DNA from: Deltaproteobacteria bacterium
GTDB lineage: Bacteria; Desulfobacterota; JACPFL01
Assembly (NCBI GenBank): GCA_016183025.1
Contig: JACPFL010000026.1
Coordinates: forward strand, 14,859-48,528
Reading direction: 5' to 3'
Length of the DNA: 33,670 nucleotides
How positions within the stretch are numbered: the first letter of the stretch is position 1; every line of letters starts with the position of its first letter. The notes below the pieces were generated by a model. That model was not told where the DNA came from. It worked only from the letters and a program-made list of their open reading frames with translations, and did no database searches. This document shows, one piece after another, positions 15,068 to 23,537 of this stretch. Position numbers and translations under genes: made by a program.

Positions 15068-16245
15068 GGCTGCCCCTCGCCGGACCCGGCGCTACCCTCG
15101 AACGCCTCGCCCGCGCTCGTGCCGAGCCGCCTCCCACCGTTCCCGGCGCTCCGGCCCCGGCCATTCCCCGCAGGGCCATCCGGGGTGAGGACCTGCTGGT
15201 ATCGGGCCCGCCATCCGGTGGGCGCGGGATGCAGGGTCACGAGCAGGGTCAGCATGCCCGGGGGCGCCGGCGCCTCGAGGTGGCCCGGGAAGGCCGCCGC
15301 CGGCTCCGGCGCGTAGTCGGCCAGCCGGCGCAGGAGCGCCAGCGCGTGGGCCGCCCCTGTCCCGGCGGGGAGATGGTCGGTGGCGGTCAGGTACTCCACC
15401 TGCAGCCGACGGTCGAGCAGGGCTACCGCCAGCGAGGCGGCCAGGCTCACGGCCGCCTCGACCGCTCCGGGCTCCGCGCCAGCCGGGATCTCCAGGCCGA
15501 GCCGCGCCCGTTGCCCGCCGCCCGCCTCGAACTCCTGCATCATCAGCTTGAGCAGCTTGGCTGAGGTCTTCCAGTGGATCCGGCGCCGGTCGTCCCCGGC
15601 CTGATACTCGCGGAGGCCGAAGAAGTCCTCGCCTTCGGGGGCCTTCCGTCGCCCGGGCTGCTCCGCCACACTGCCGAGCACGCTCCGCAGACGAGCCCCT
15701 ACCCCGTGGATCTCCGGGAAGACCACCAGCTCGCGCTCACAGCGGACCTGCATCGCCTTCACGAAGAGCCCGAAGGGGTAGGTCGTGGCCACGCGGAGCG
15801 TCGAGAGCCGGTACACGCCCCGGCGGGCGACCGTGTGGACCTCGTGCCGCTGCACCGGCTCTCCCGGCGCCACCCGCAGGATGTAGCTCGAGAGTCCGAG
15901 CGGGCGAGGCTCGCCGGGGGGCTCCTCCACGGTGAGGGCGTAGGCCGGGTAGAACCGGTTCGCGCTGGACAGCGCCACCGTGTAGAGGAACGGCGTGCCG
16001 GCGAAGGTGCTCCGCGGCAGGCGGACCTCCGCGCGCAGGCGCTTCAGGCAGAACTCCGAGAGGATCCCCGAGACGACGATGAGGCTCAGCATGGTGGCCA
16101 GGATCAGGTAGAGCAGGTTGTTGCCGGTGTTGATGGAGGCCAGGCCGATCGCGAGCGTCATCATGACGAACTTGGTCCCGTCGGCGGTGAAGCGAAGGGT
16201 GCGCGGGGGGCGGAGCCAGCGGAGCAGCCGGCGGAGCCAGGGCAT
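15064..16245 (-). CDS. DUF58 domain protein, MoxR partner
   Basis: A 393-residue membrane-anchored protein. Two adjacent transmembrane segments lie at about 25-45 and 46-65, followed by a beta-rich region and the DUF58 signature REYQAGDDRRRIHWKTSAK. The C-terminal 40 residues are low-complexity Gly/Arg/Ser. DUF58 proteins often have a von Willebrand A-like fold and work with MoxR AAA+ ATPases in the maturation of other proteins or complexes. It starts seven bases after the moxR stop and overlaps the transglutaminase gene by four bases, so the three are surely co-transcribed. Confidence 0.9.
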   Translation of the reverse strand: MPWLRRLLRWLRPPRTLRFTADGTKFVMMTLAIGLASINTGNNLLYLILATMLSLIVVSGILSEFCLKRLRAEVRLPRSTFAGTPFLYTVALSSANRFYPAYALTVEEPPGEPRPLGLSSYILRVAPGEPVQRHEVHTVARRGVYRLSTLRVATTYPFGLFVKAMQVRCERELVVFPEIHGVGARLRSVLGSVAEQPGRRKAPEGEDFFGLREYQAGDDRRRIHWKTSAKLLKLMMQEFEAGGGQRARLGLEIPAGAEPGAVEAAVSLAASLAVALLDRRLQVEYLTATDHLPAGTGAAHALALLRRLADYAPEPAAAFPGHLEAPAPPGMLTLLVTLHPAPTGWRARYQQVLTPDGPAGNGRGRSAGNGGRRLGTSAGEAFEGSAGSGEGQP

Positions 16246-16252
16246 GGCCGGG

Positions 16253-17242
16253 CTAGGCCGGCGCCGGCACGGAGGTGAGGATCTCCTCGATCAGCCGGTG
16301 CGCGTCGCCGTGATTATGGTCGGCGCCGAAGCGGGCGCGCGGGATGACGCGGTGGGCCAGGACGGCCGGGGCGGCCGCCTTGATGTCGTCGGGCACACAG
16401 TAATCGCGCCCCTCGACGAAGGCCATGGCCTGCCCGACCTTGTAGAGCTGAATGGCCGCCCGCGGGCTGGCTCCGAGCTCGACCAGGGGGGACTCCCGCG
16501 TGGCGCTGATGATCTGCAGCAGGTAGGAGACCAGGGCCTCGTCGACCTTGACCTGCTCCACCAGGACCTGCAGCTCCAGGAGCTCCGCCGCGGAGAGCAC
16601 CTCGGGCAGCTCCTCGGCGGCGTGGGCGAGGCTGGGGTTGCGCACGATCTCCCGCTCTTCGCCCGGTGGCGGGTAGCCCATGCGGATGCGCATGGTGAAC
16701 CGGTCCATCTGCGACTCGGGCAGGGGGTAGGTGCCGTGAAACTCCATCGGGTTCTGCGTGGCCACCACCATGAAGGGCACGGGCAGCGGGTAGGTCATGC
16801 TGTCGATGGAGACCTGCCCGTCGTTCATCGCCTGAAGCAGGCAGCTCTGGGTCTTCGGCGTGGTGCGGTTGATCTCGTCGGCCAGGACGATGTTGGCGAA
16901 CAGCGGCCCCGGGTGGAACTCGAACTCGCCGGTCCGCTGGTTGTACACGGAGACGCCCAGGATGTCCGAGGGGAGCAGGTCGCTGGTGAACTGGATCCGG
17001 CGGAAGGAGCAGCGGAGCGACTTGGCCAGGCACCGGGCCAGGGTGCTCTTGCCCACCCCGGGGACATCCTCGATGAGAAGGTGGCCGCGGGCCAGCAGGG
17101 TGACCACCGCCTGCTTGATGACGTCGGCCTTGCCCAGGATGGCCCGCTCGATGTTGGCCTGGAGGCGCCGGACCTTCACCTGGGAGGGCTCCTCCGCCAC
17201 GTGGGGCGAGCTGGACGGGCTTATGCTAGAAAGGGACGTCAT
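16253..17242 (-). CDS. MoxR-family AAA+ ATPase
   Basis: A 329-residue AAA+ chaperone-like ATPase. Walker A is DVPGVGKST (59-67), Walker B is LADEINR with Asp122/Glu123, sensor 1 is [21 protein letters not shown], and the lid domain carries the GASPRA arginine motif. ATG 17242 lies inside the end of ssb (17-bp overlap), with GGAGG touching the ATG. GTG 17179, nine bases after GGAGGAG and close to the first conserved residues, is a plausible alternative. It energises the DUF58/transglutaminase module encoded just downstream; the target is unknown. Confidence 0.93.
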   Translation of the reverse strand: MTSLSSISPSSSPHVAEEPSQVKVRRLQANIERAILGKADVIKQAVVTLLARGHLLIEDVPGVGKSTLARCLAKSLRCSFRRIQFTSDLLPSDILGVSVYNQRTGEFEFHPGPLFANIVLADEINRTTPKTQSCLLQAMNDGQVSIDSMTYPLPVPFMVVATQNPMEFHGTYPLPESQMDRFTMRIRMGYPPPGEEREIVRNPSLAHAAEELPEVLSAAELLELQVLVEQVKVDEALVSYLLQIISATRESPLVELGASPRAAIQLYKVGQAMAFVEGRDYCVPDDIKAAAPAVLAHRVIPRARFGADHNHGDAHRLIEEILTSVPAPA

Positions 17243-17642
17243 CCTCCGGTCCGCCCTCCATGCCGACCTCGCGGCCCGCAGCCGCGATCTCGGGAACCCT
17301 TCCGCTCTCTCCCGGACTGCCGAGCATGACCATGTTGGTGGCGACGATCTCGGTCGTGTGGCGCTTGTTCCCGTCCCGGTCGTCCCAGGAGCGGGTCTGC
17401 AGCCGGCCCTCGATATAGACCTGCTTGCCCTTGGCGAGGTGCTCCCGGCAGATCTCCCCCAGCTTGCCCCAGGCGACGATCCGGTGCCACTCGGTCCGCT
17501 CCTGGCGTTCGCCGTTCTTGTTGACCCAGGTCTCGTTGGTCGCCAGGTTGAAGTTGGCCACCGCGGTGCCGCTGCTGGTGTACCTGACCTCCGGGTCTGC
17601 CCCAAGTCGGCCGATGAGTATCACTTTGTTGACGCTCGCCAT
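17226..17642 (-). CDS. ssb: Single-stranded DNA-binding protein
   Basis: A 138-residue SSB. It has a full OB-fold starting [21 protein letters not shown], with the usual [14 protein letters not shown] and [16 protein letters not shown] segments, a short flexible linker and the acidic tail ending DDVPF. That tail is the docking site for replication and repair partners. It is the first gene of a minus-strand run and its stop codon lies within moxR. Sharing a transcript with moxR is unusual, because ssb is more often near rpsF/rpsR or uvrA. Confidence 0.97.
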   Translation of the reverse strand: MASVNKVILIGRLGADPEVRYTSSGTAVANFNLATNETWVNKNGERQERTEWHRIVAWGKLGEICREHLAKGKQVYIEGRLQTRSWDDRDGNKRHTTEIVATNMVMLGSPGESGRVPEIAAAGREVGMEGGPEDDVPF

Positions 17643-17670
17643 TACCCTTCCCCCCGCGGTCGTTCAAGCC

Positions 17671-17699
17671 AGCATCGCAAATTCCCCTGGGAGCGTCAA
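17671..17699 (-). promoter_or_regulatory. Promoter of ssb operon
   Basis: Minus strand: TTGACG (17699-17694), 17 bp, GATGCT (17676-17671), the latter a weak 3/6 match. It is back-to-back with the plsC promoter, whose -35 box is only 22 bp away. Confidence 0.45.
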
Positions 17700-17720
17700 G
17701 CGGCACCGGCCAGGCCCCGA

Positions 17721-17749
17721 TTGCTGCGGGATTCGAAAACCGGTATAAT
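17721..17749 (+). promoter_or_regulatory. Promoter of plsC-ftsK-lolA
   Basis: TTGCTG (17721-17726), 17 bp, perfect TATAAT (17744-17749). Transcription would begin near 17756, giving a leader of about 29 nt that contains GAGGTG (17775-17780). Confidence 0.7.
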
Positions 17750-17784
17750 TTTTCACTGTTATCGTTTCGCGGACGAGGTGACGC

Positions 17785-18513
17785 GTGCAGGACCTCGGTT
17801 CGGCGTTTCGGTGGTGTCTCATAGGGTTCTACACGCTCGGCCTGGGCATCCCGGCCCTGGCGGCCTCCCTGGTCGATCGTTCTGGCCGCTATATGCAATT
17901 CTTCGGCCGGATCTGGTCGCTGGGGGTTCTCCGACTGGCCGGCGCCCGGGTGGAGGTGCATGGCCGACACCACCTCCGGGGGGAACAGGCCCAGGTCATC
18001 GTGGCCAATCACCAAGGGTATTTCGACATCTTCGCCCTGCTGACCGTGCTGAGGATGCCGAACGCCTGGATGCTGAAACAGGAGTTGCTCCGTATCCCGA
18101 TCGTCGGGTGGTGCATGGCCCGCGGCGGCCATGTCGCGGTGGACCGGTTCGATGCGGCGCGCGCCTCACGGGGGCTCGGGGAGGCAGAGGCGAAGCTCCG
18201 TCAGGGGATCTCGGTCGTGGTCTTCCCGGAAGGGACCCGGAGCCGGGACGGGCAGGTGCAGCCGTTCAAGAAGGGTGCCTTCCTCCTGGCGCTGCGGAAC
18301 CAGGCGCCCATCCTGCCGATCTCCCTGAGCGGCAGCCAGCACATCCTGGCGAAGGGAAGCTTCCGGCTCACCCCGGGGGTCGTCCGGGTGGTGATCCATC
18401 CCCCGTGGCCGGTGAAGGGGCTCGGGGTGGAGGCGGTGGAGGATTTGATCATCAAGGTGCGGGATCAGATCGTGTCGGGCCTGGGGGCTGAGGGCCCGGC
18501 GGTGGGCGGTTAG
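17785..18513 (+). CDS. plsC: 1-acyl-sn-glycerol-3-phosphate acyltransferase
   Basis: A 242-residue PlsC-type acyltransferase that makes phosphatidic acid from lysophosphatidic acid at the inner membrane. Motif I, NHQGYFD, supplies His76 and Asp81 (HX4D); motif III is FPEGTRS (147-153); the motif IV region is PILPISLSG. An N-terminal hydrophobic segment (about 9-30) would anchor it. GTG 17785 is preceded by GAGGTG four bases upstream. It leads a run with ftsK ten bases downstream. Confidence 0.92.
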   Translation: MQDLGSAFRWCLIGFYTLGLGIPALAASLVDRSGRYMQFFGRIWSLGVLRLAGARVEVHGRHHLRGEQAQVIVANHQGYFDIFALLTVLRMPNAWMLKQELLRIPIVGWCMARGGHVAVDRFDAARASRGLGEAEAKLRQGISVVVFPEGTRSRDGQVQPFKKGAFLLALRNQAPILPISLSGSQHILAKGSFRLTPGVVRVVIHPPWPVKGLGVEAVEDLIIKVRDQIVSGLGAEGPAVGG

Positions 18514-18523
18514 CGCAGGCGGC

Positions 18524-20698
18524 ATGGGGATCGTGGTCCGAGCCAAACTGATGCGGGAGATCGAGGGGCTCGCCCTCTTCTTCCCTGCCGTGTTTCTGTT
18601 CCTGAGTCTGATCTCCTACAGTCCGGCAGACCCGTCCGCGAACACCGTCGGCACCGTGGCCGGGCCTACGGCGAACTATGCGGGCCTCGTGGGGGCCTAC
18701 CTGGCTGACCTGCTGTGGCAGGCCTTCGGGATCTCCGCCTACCTCCTCCCCACGGGGCTCACGCTGATGGCCGCGCTCCGCCTCCGGGATCAGGCCATTC
18801 AGGCCCTCCCGCTGAAGCTGGCCGCGGCCACAGCCCTCGGTCTCTGCATGGTCACGCTGGCCGGGGTGAACCTCGCTGGCGTGCGCCTGTACGGGGGCCG
18901 CGTGGCCATCGAGGGGGCGCTGGGGGGCTACCTCGCCCACCTGCTGACGGGGTACTTCAATGTCCTGGGGAGCAACCTGCTGCTGGGATTCCTGGGGCTC
19001 CTGGCGCTCATGGTGACCACGGAGCTGTCGCTGGCCGGCACAGGCCCCGTGCTCCAGCGAGCCAGGACGTGGGTGCAGAGCGCGTGGCACCGCCTTCACC
19101 CGCCACGGGTGAGGGTCGAGACGGCCAGGCGGGCAGCGGTGGCCCCGGTGGAGCGGCCAGCCCCTGCGCCTCGCGCTGGACGACCGACGCCACGGGCGCC
19201 CGCGCCACCGGCGGCCAGGGAGGAGGCCCCGGCGGGGGTCAAGGAGGCCCACGCCAGACAGGAGGAGTTCGCCTTCGTGGAGCAGGGGGGCCCGTATCGC
19301 CGGCCGCCCCTGACCCTGCTGGACGACCAGGGCAGCCATGCCGCGGAGCCGGACCGCAAGGCGCTGGCCGCCAGCGCCCACGTGCTGGAGGAGCGGCTGA
19401 AGGAGTTCGGGGTCGAAGGCAAGGTGAGCGAGGTGCGGCCGGGCCCGATCGTGACCCTGTACGAGTTCGAACCGGCCCCGGGGGTCAAGATCAACCGCAT
19501 CGTCGGGCTGGCGGACGACCTGGCCCTGGGCCTGAAGGCCGCGGGGGTGCGCATCATCGCGCCGCTCCCCGGTCGGGCCGCGGTCGGGGTGGAAGTGCCC
19601 AACGAGGTCCGCGAGACGGTCTACCTCCGGGATCTCCTCGCGGACCGGACCTTCCAGGAGTCCCGGGGCCGGCTCCCCCTGGCTCTGGGCAAGGACATCG
19701 GCGGGCACCCCGTGGTGGCGGACCTGGCCGGCATGCCTCACCTGCTCGTGGCCGGGGCCACGGGCGCGGGCAAGAGCGTGGCGCTCTCGGCCATGGTCGT
19801 GAGCCTGCTCTACCGCGCCATCCCCGCGCAGATGAAGCTCCTGCTCATCGACCCCAAGGTCCTGGAACTCTCGGCCTTCGAAGGGGTGCCGCACCTGCTG
19901 GCTCCGGTGGTCACCGAGGCTCGGCGGGCCATCCACGCGCTGAAGGGGGCCGTGGAGCGGATGGAGGAACGCTACCGGCTCATGGGGCAGCTCGGGGTGC
20001 GGAGCATCGAGGGGTACAACCGCCTCATGGAGAGCGCGGGCGGGGAGCGGCTCCCCTACCTGGTCATCGTGATCGACGAGCTGGCCGACCTGATGCTGAC
20101 CTCCTCCCGGGAGGTGGAGGAGGCGATCATCCGCCTGGCCCAGATGGCCCGGGCCTCGGGGATCCACCTGATCGTGGCGACCCAGCGCCCCTCGGTGGAC
20201 GTCATCACCGGCCTGATCAAGGCCAACTTCTCCGCGCGGATCGCCTTCCAGGTCTCCTCGCGGGTGGACTCGCGGACCATCCTGGACGCCTTGGGCGCGG
20301 AGGCGCTGCTCGGCTCCGGGGACATGCTCTTCCTCACGCCCGGGACATCGAGGCTGCAGCGGGTGCACGGCCCGTTCATCTCGGAGGGCGAGGTGAAGCG
20401 GGTCGCGGAATTCCTGAAGCGTCAGGGGAAGCCCGCCTACGACAAGGGGCTGCTGCGGCCCCGGGAGGAGGAGGCGGCCGGCGGGGAGGGTGAGGCGGAC
20501 GACGAGCTCTATGCCCGGGCGGTGGAGCTGGTCATCCGGTCGGGCACCGCGTCGATCTCCCTGATCCAGCGGCACCTGCGCGTGGGGTACAACCGCGCGG
20601 CCCGCATGATCGAGCGGATGGAGGGCGAAGGGATCGTGGGGCCGGAGAAGAGCGGGCGGCGCCGGGACGTGCTGGTGGGGCAAGAGGAGCGGCGGTGA
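18524..20698 (+). CDS. ftsK: DNA translocase FtsK/SpoIIIE
   Basis: A 724-residue septal DNA pump that moves chromosome ends at division. About four membrane segments occupy residues 12-160. A Pro/Ala/Arg-rich linker of only about 100 residues follows (E. coli has about 600), then the alpha/beta motor. Walker A is GATGAGKS (411-418), Walker B is VIVIDELADLM with Asp518/Glu519, and ATQRPSVDVITG follows. The C-terminal gamma domain (about 660-715) contains SLIQRHLRVGYNRAARMIE, the winged helix that reads polar KOPS/SRS sequences. The length is typical of SpoIIIE-like proteins. The stop overlaps the lolA start in a GTGA. Confidence 0.96.
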   Translation: MGIVVRAKLMREIEGLALFFPAVFLFLSLISYSPADPSANTVGTVAGPTANYAGLVGAYLADLLWQAFGISAYLLPTGLTLMAALRLRDQAIQALPLKLAAATALGLCMVTLAGVNLAGVRLYGGRVAIEGALGGYLAHLLTGYFNVLGSNLLLGFLGLLALMVTTELSLAGTGPVLQRARTWVQSAWHRLHPPRVRVETARRAAVAPVERPAPAPRAGRPTPRAPAPPAAREEAPAGVKEAHARQEEFAFVEQGGPYRRPPLTLLDDQGSHAAEPDRKALAASAHVLEERLKEFGVEGKVSEVRPGPIVTLYEFEPAPGVKINRIVGLADDLALGLKAAGVRIIAPLPGRAAVGVEVPNEVRETVYLRDLLADRTFQESRGRLPLALGKDIGGHPVVADLAGMPHLLVAGATGAGKSVALSAMVVSLLYRAIPAQMKLLLIDPKVLELSAFEGVPHLLAPVVTEARRAIHALKGAVERMEERYRLMGQLGVRSIEGYNRLMESAGGERLPYLVIVIDELADLMLTSSREVEEAIIRLAQMARASGIHLIVATQRPSVDVITGLIKANFSARIAFQVSSRVDSRTILDALGAEALLGSGDMLFLTPGTSRLQRVHGPFISEGEVKRVAEFLKRQGKPAYDKGLLRPREEEAAGGEGEADDELYARAVELVIRSGTASISLIQRHLRVGYNRAARMIERMEGEGIVGPEKSGRRRDVLVGQEERR

Positions 20699-21402
20699 GC
20701 GGGGCGCATCTGGTGAGCCGTCGCGGCAGGGGTCAGTTGAGCCGCATCCTCGTCCTGGGTCTGCTGGCGGTCCTGCTCGGGCGCCCGACACCGGGGGCGG
20801 CCCAGGGCCTGGACGAGCTGGTCGCCCGGGTCCAGGCCAACTACGACCGCGCCCGGTCGCTGAAGGCCCGCTTTGTCCAGAAGGCCTACCTCAAGTCCCT
20901 GCGCAAGACCCAGCGCTCCGAGGGGATCGTCTACCTGAAGAAGCCGGGGAAGATGCGCTGGGACTACCAGGAGGGGAGCACCCAGAAGATCGTCTCCGAC
21001 GGCAAGAAGCTCTGGATCTACGTCCCCGAGGCCAAGCAGGTCATCGTCGAGGAGCTGGGGCGCTCACTGATGGGCTCCACCCCCCTGAGCTTCCTCCTCG
21101 GGCTTGGGCGGATCCGGGAGCAGTTCGAGGTGCGGATGCCCCCGGAGGGGCAGCGCGACAAGCAGGGGCGCCGCCTGCTGGAGCTGATCCCGAGGCAGCC
21201 CATGGCGAACCTGAGCCGCCTGGTGCTGGCCGTGGAGCCCCAGGAGTCCTGGGTGGCGGCGGCCGTCCTGCACGACCCTTACGGCAACCGGACGGAGCTG
21301 GAGTTCAGCGAGCAGCAGGTGGACCTGGAGCTGAGGGAGACGCTGTTCGCCTTCCGGATCCCGAAGGGGATCGAGGTGTTCGAGGCCCCCCGGCCGCGCT
21401 GA
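20695..21402 (+). CDS. lolA: Outer-membrane lipoprotein carrier protein LolA-like
   Basis: A 235-residue periplasmic protein. A basic start is followed by a hydrophobic signal segment (about residues 17-29) and a probable cleavage site after PGAAQ. The mature part has the LolA beta-barrel pattern: LKARFVQKAY, a GIVYLKKPGKMRWDY strand pair, KKLWIYVPEAKQV, and a C-terminal DPYGNRTELEFS strand. LolA carries lipoproteins from the inner to the outer membrane, so it implies a diderm cell. GTG 20695 overlaps the ftsK stop, and the ftsK-lolA order is common in proteobacteria. Confidence 0.9.
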   Translation: MSGAHLVSRRGRGQLSRILVLGLLAVLLGRPTPGAAQGLDELVARVQANYDRARSLKARFVQKAYLKSLRKTQRSEGIVYLKKPGKMRWDYQEGSTQKIVSDGKKLWIYVPEAKQVIVEELGRSLMGSTPLSFLLGLGRIREQFEVRMPPEGQRDKQGRRLLELIPRQPMANLSRLVLAVEPQESWVAAAVLHDPYGNRTELEFSEQQVDLELRETLFAFRIPKGIEVFEAPRPR

Positions 21403-21489
21403 GGGGGGCGGGAGGTGGGCATCCTCGAGGCCGATGTCGGCGAGCTGCACGCGGAGGTCCGGTGACGACCCGGTTGCCGGCCAAGGCTA

Positions 21490-21517
21490 TTGACAAGCCG
21501 GGAGTTTCAGGTAAAGT
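21490..21517 (+). promoter_or_regulatory. Promoter of dksA-like gene
   Basis: Perfect TTGACA (21490-21495), 16 bp, TAAAGT (21512-21517). Its position means GTG 21462, an in-frame upstream start, lies before the transcript and ATG 21561 is the real start. Confidence 0.6.
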
Positions 21518-21530
21518 GTCGGACTCCCGA

Positions 21531-21548
21531 GGAGGCCGCCGGGCCTCC
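21531..21548 (+). promoter_or_regulatory. Leader hairpin in front of dksA
   Basis: GGAGGCC (21531-21537) pairs perfectly with GGCCTCC (21542-21548) around a GCCG loop. It ends 12 bases before ATG 21561, and its 5' arm contains a Shine-Dalgarno-like GGAGG that would be hidden. GAGGG (21552-21556) remains as the working ribosome site. A regulatory role is only possible. Confidence 0.35.
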
Positions 21549-21560
21549 GATGAGGGCGCG

Positions 21561-21989
21561 ATGACGACGCCGAAGGCCATGACGCCCAAGCAGATGAAGA
21601 AGATGCTCCTGGACATGCGGGCCCAGCTCCTCCAGGGGATCTCCGAGAACGTCAAGGCCGAGAGCGGGACCGAGAAGACCGAGATCGGGGACCTCTACGA
21701 CCTGGCCACCTCGGAGCGTGACCGCGAGCTCTCGCTCCTGCTCGGGGACCGGGACCGGGCGAAGCTCAAGGAGATCGACAGCGCCCTGAAGCGGATCGAC
21801 GAGGGGACCTACGGGATCTGCGAGGAGTGCGGGGAGAAGATCGCCCCGGGACGGCTCAAGGCGCTGCCCTTCACCCGCCTGTGCGTGAACTGCAAGGCGA
21901 ACCTGGAGCGGCAGCAGAAGATGAAGCAGGAGGTGGAGGAGGAAGGACTGTACCGCGACCTCCCCTTCGGCGAGGACGAGGAGTCCTAG
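21561..21989 (+). CDS. dksA: DksA/TraR-family zinc-finger RNA polymerase regulator
   Basis: A 142-residue DksA-type protein. The N-terminal half (about 8-80) is a long helical coiled coil containing DLYDLATSERDRE, comparable to the acidic tip region of DksA. A four-cysteine zinc finger follows (Cys87, Cys90, Cys108, Cys111), then a C-terminal helix. DksA enters the RNA polymerase secondary channel and, with ppGpp, tunes stable RNA and amino-acid promoters. It also resembles shorter TraR/YocK-type members, so the exact subgroup is open. It has its own promoter and is not part of the ftsK-lolA transcript alone. Confidence 0.88.
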   Translation: MTTPKAMTPKQMKKMLLDMRAQLLQGISENVKAESGTEKTEIGDLYDLATSERDRELSLLLGDRDRAKLKEIDSALKRIDEGTYGICEECGEKIAPGRLKALPFTRLCVNCKANLERQQKMKQEVEEEGLYRDLPFGEDEES

Positions 21990-22001
21990 CTCGCGCGGCC
22001 C

Positions 22002-22916
22002 TCACTTGATCACGAGCGGGGTGTCGTCGTGGATGACGAACCCCGAGCGTTCAATGACCTTCCGTAGATTCTTCGGCAGGCTGAATACCCGCAGATGTGC
22101 CTCCTCATCGTAATAGCGCAGTCCGTCTAGCCCCCTGTCGGCGAGCCTGACCCGCAGCTCGGCGGCACCGAGCTCCCTGGGGGAGAGCTCGCGGGACGCC
22201 GCGATGAAGCCCCACAACGAGTCGTACGAGGGGATGAACTCGGCGTAGGAGACGACGACCGGGAAGACGCTGCGCAGGGTCTGGTGGATGGCCGCGTGGG
22301 GGTGATCGCCGGAATCGAATTTGAGGCCGAGGGCCTGGGTGACGAAGATGCCCGGGTCCGTCAGGCGGTGTCCCACGAGGTCGAAGAATTCCTTCGTGAA
22401 GAGGAGCGGCGACCGGCCGTGGTCGACAGGGTCGCTGATATCGTTGATGATGACGTCGTAGCGTGCCGCTGAGGCTTCCAGGAAATGGCGGGCCTCCTCG
22501 AAGATCAGCGTGGCCCGCGGGTCATCGAATGCCCCGCGGTGCCAGGCCCCCAGGTGCTTCCGGCAGAGCGCCACGAGCTCCTCGTCGAGGTCCACCATCG
22601 TCACCGCGCGCACCGTCCGGTGCCTGAGCACCTCTCGGAGCGTGGCCCCTTCGCCGCCCCCCAGGATGAGCACGGATGAGGGGCAGGGATGGGTGGTCAG
22701 GCCGGGATGCACCAGGAGCTCATGGTAGATGTGCTCGTCGAGCTCGGCGGACTGGATCTTGCCGTCGACGATGAGGCATCGTCCGATCCGCTGGCACTCC
22801 AGGATCTGAACCCGCTGATACTTGGTCCGGGTATCGACGATGACGGCGTGAATCCGCCGACGATGCACCTCATGCGCCGAGGTGTGGTCGTCGAGCCATT
22901 GAAGGTCCCGTGCCAT
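22002..22916 (-). CDS. speE: Polyamine aminopropyltransferase (spermidine synthase)
   Basis: Transfers the aminopropyl group of decarboxylated SAM to putrescine or a related amine. The 304-residue protein has a short N-terminal beta domain and a Rossmann methyltransferase-like core: YHELLVHPGL, the nucleotide loop LGGGEGATLREV (85-96), VDLDEE (108-113), and the catalytic region NDISDP with Asp159 and Asp162. The usual DPxGP after the catalytic aspartate is DPVDHG, and a C-terminal extension of about 60 residues follows the core, so amine specificity may differ from classical SpeE. It lies 58 bp after speD, which makes its co-substrate. Confidence 0.92.
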   Translation of the reverse strand: MARDLQWLDDHTSAHEVHRRRIHAVIVDTRTKYQRVQILECQRIGRCLIVDGKIQSAELDEHIYHELLVHPGLTTHPCPSSVLILGGGEGATLREVLRHRTVRAVTMVDLDEELVALCRKHLGAWHRGAFDDPRATLIFEEARHFLEASAARYDVIINDISDPVDHGRSPLLFTKEFFDLVGHRLTDPGIFVTQALGLKFDSGDHPHAAIHQTLRSVFPVVVSYAEFIPSYDSLWGFIAASRELSPRELGAAELRVRLADRGLDGLRYYDEEAHLRVFSLPKNLRKVIERSGFVIHDDTPLVIK

Positions 22917-22974
22917 GGTCGGTCAAGATCCGCCGTCTCCGGCGACCGCACCGGTGACGGCAGTGGGGCGGGCG

Positions 22975-23397
22975 CTACGAAAGCGAGCAGCGGACCTGCG
23001 GCGAGCCTTGGTCCCCGCCGACCTTGTGCGGGAGCTCCCCGTCGCCCGCGCCGAGCAGCCCCCGCTTGAGCTCCATCACCGAAGGGCTGTGGCTGTCGAA
23101 GGCCTGGATGAGGTAGGCGGCAGCCTGGTCGGGCTTCAGGCTGTCCCCGCAGGTGAAGATGTCCACCGCCGCGAAGCGATATTCGGGCCAGGTGTGCACC
23201 GACAGATGCGACTCGGCGATGATGACCATCCCGCTGATGCCGTGGGGATTGAATCGATGGAAGGAGACACCGACGATGGAGGCGCCCGCCTCTGTCGCCG
23301 CGGCAACGAGGGCGGACTTGACGGCGTTGATGTCGTTCAGGATATCGTTCTTGCAGTCCCTGAGTTCGAGAAGGAGGTGCTTCCCGAGAGCATTCAA
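22975..23397 (-). CDS. speD: S-adenosylmethionine decarboxylase proenzyme
   Basis: A 140-residue class 1B SAM decarboxylase that cleaves itself to create a pyruvoyl cofactor. The cleavage motif is AESHLSVHTWPEY; Glu62-Ser63 is the self-cleavage site, with His68 and Cys83 in the positions known from the Thermotoga maritima enzyme. It supplies decarboxylated SAM to the SpeE encoded next. The start ATG 23397 is just upstream of the conserved LGKHLLLELRDC. The last 25 residues are not conserved in my reading. Confidence 0.95.
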   Translation of the reverse strand: MNALGKHLLLELRDCKNDILNDINAVKSALVAAATEAGASIVGVSFHRFNPHGISGMVIIAESHLSVHTWPEYRFAAVDIFTCGDSLKPDQAAAYLIQAFDSHSPSVMELKRGLLGAGDGELPHKVGGDQGSPQVRCSLS

Positions 23398-23489
23398 CTA
23401 TCTACCCCCCTTCGGTCCCTGGGCTGATCACTCGCCCTGTCTCACCCCCTATTGTTCACGGCGGTCTCGATGCCGCCGGTTCTCAGCTA

Positions 23490-23517
23490 ACTATAAGGGA
23501 TCAGCGGGGGAATGCAA
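23490..23517 (-). promoter_or_regulatory. Promoter of speD-speE
   Basis: Minus strand: TTGCAT (23517-23512), 16 bp, TATAGT (23495-23490). The leader of about 85 nt contains a GGCGG/CCGCC hairpin at about 23461-23478 and no recognised riboswitch. Confidence 0.55.
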
Positions 23518-23537
23518 GCAAAAAATTCCCGCCGCCG

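Noticed and set aside
21415-21465. A 16-codon ORF after lolA (GTG 21415 to TGA)
   Set aside because: It has no homology I can recognise and overlaps a GC-rich spacer; a real gene is not supported.
21462-21560. An upstream in-frame GTG start for the dksA-like gene
   Set aside because: A TTGACA/TAAAGT promoter lies between it and ATG 21561, and the added residues are not DksA-like.
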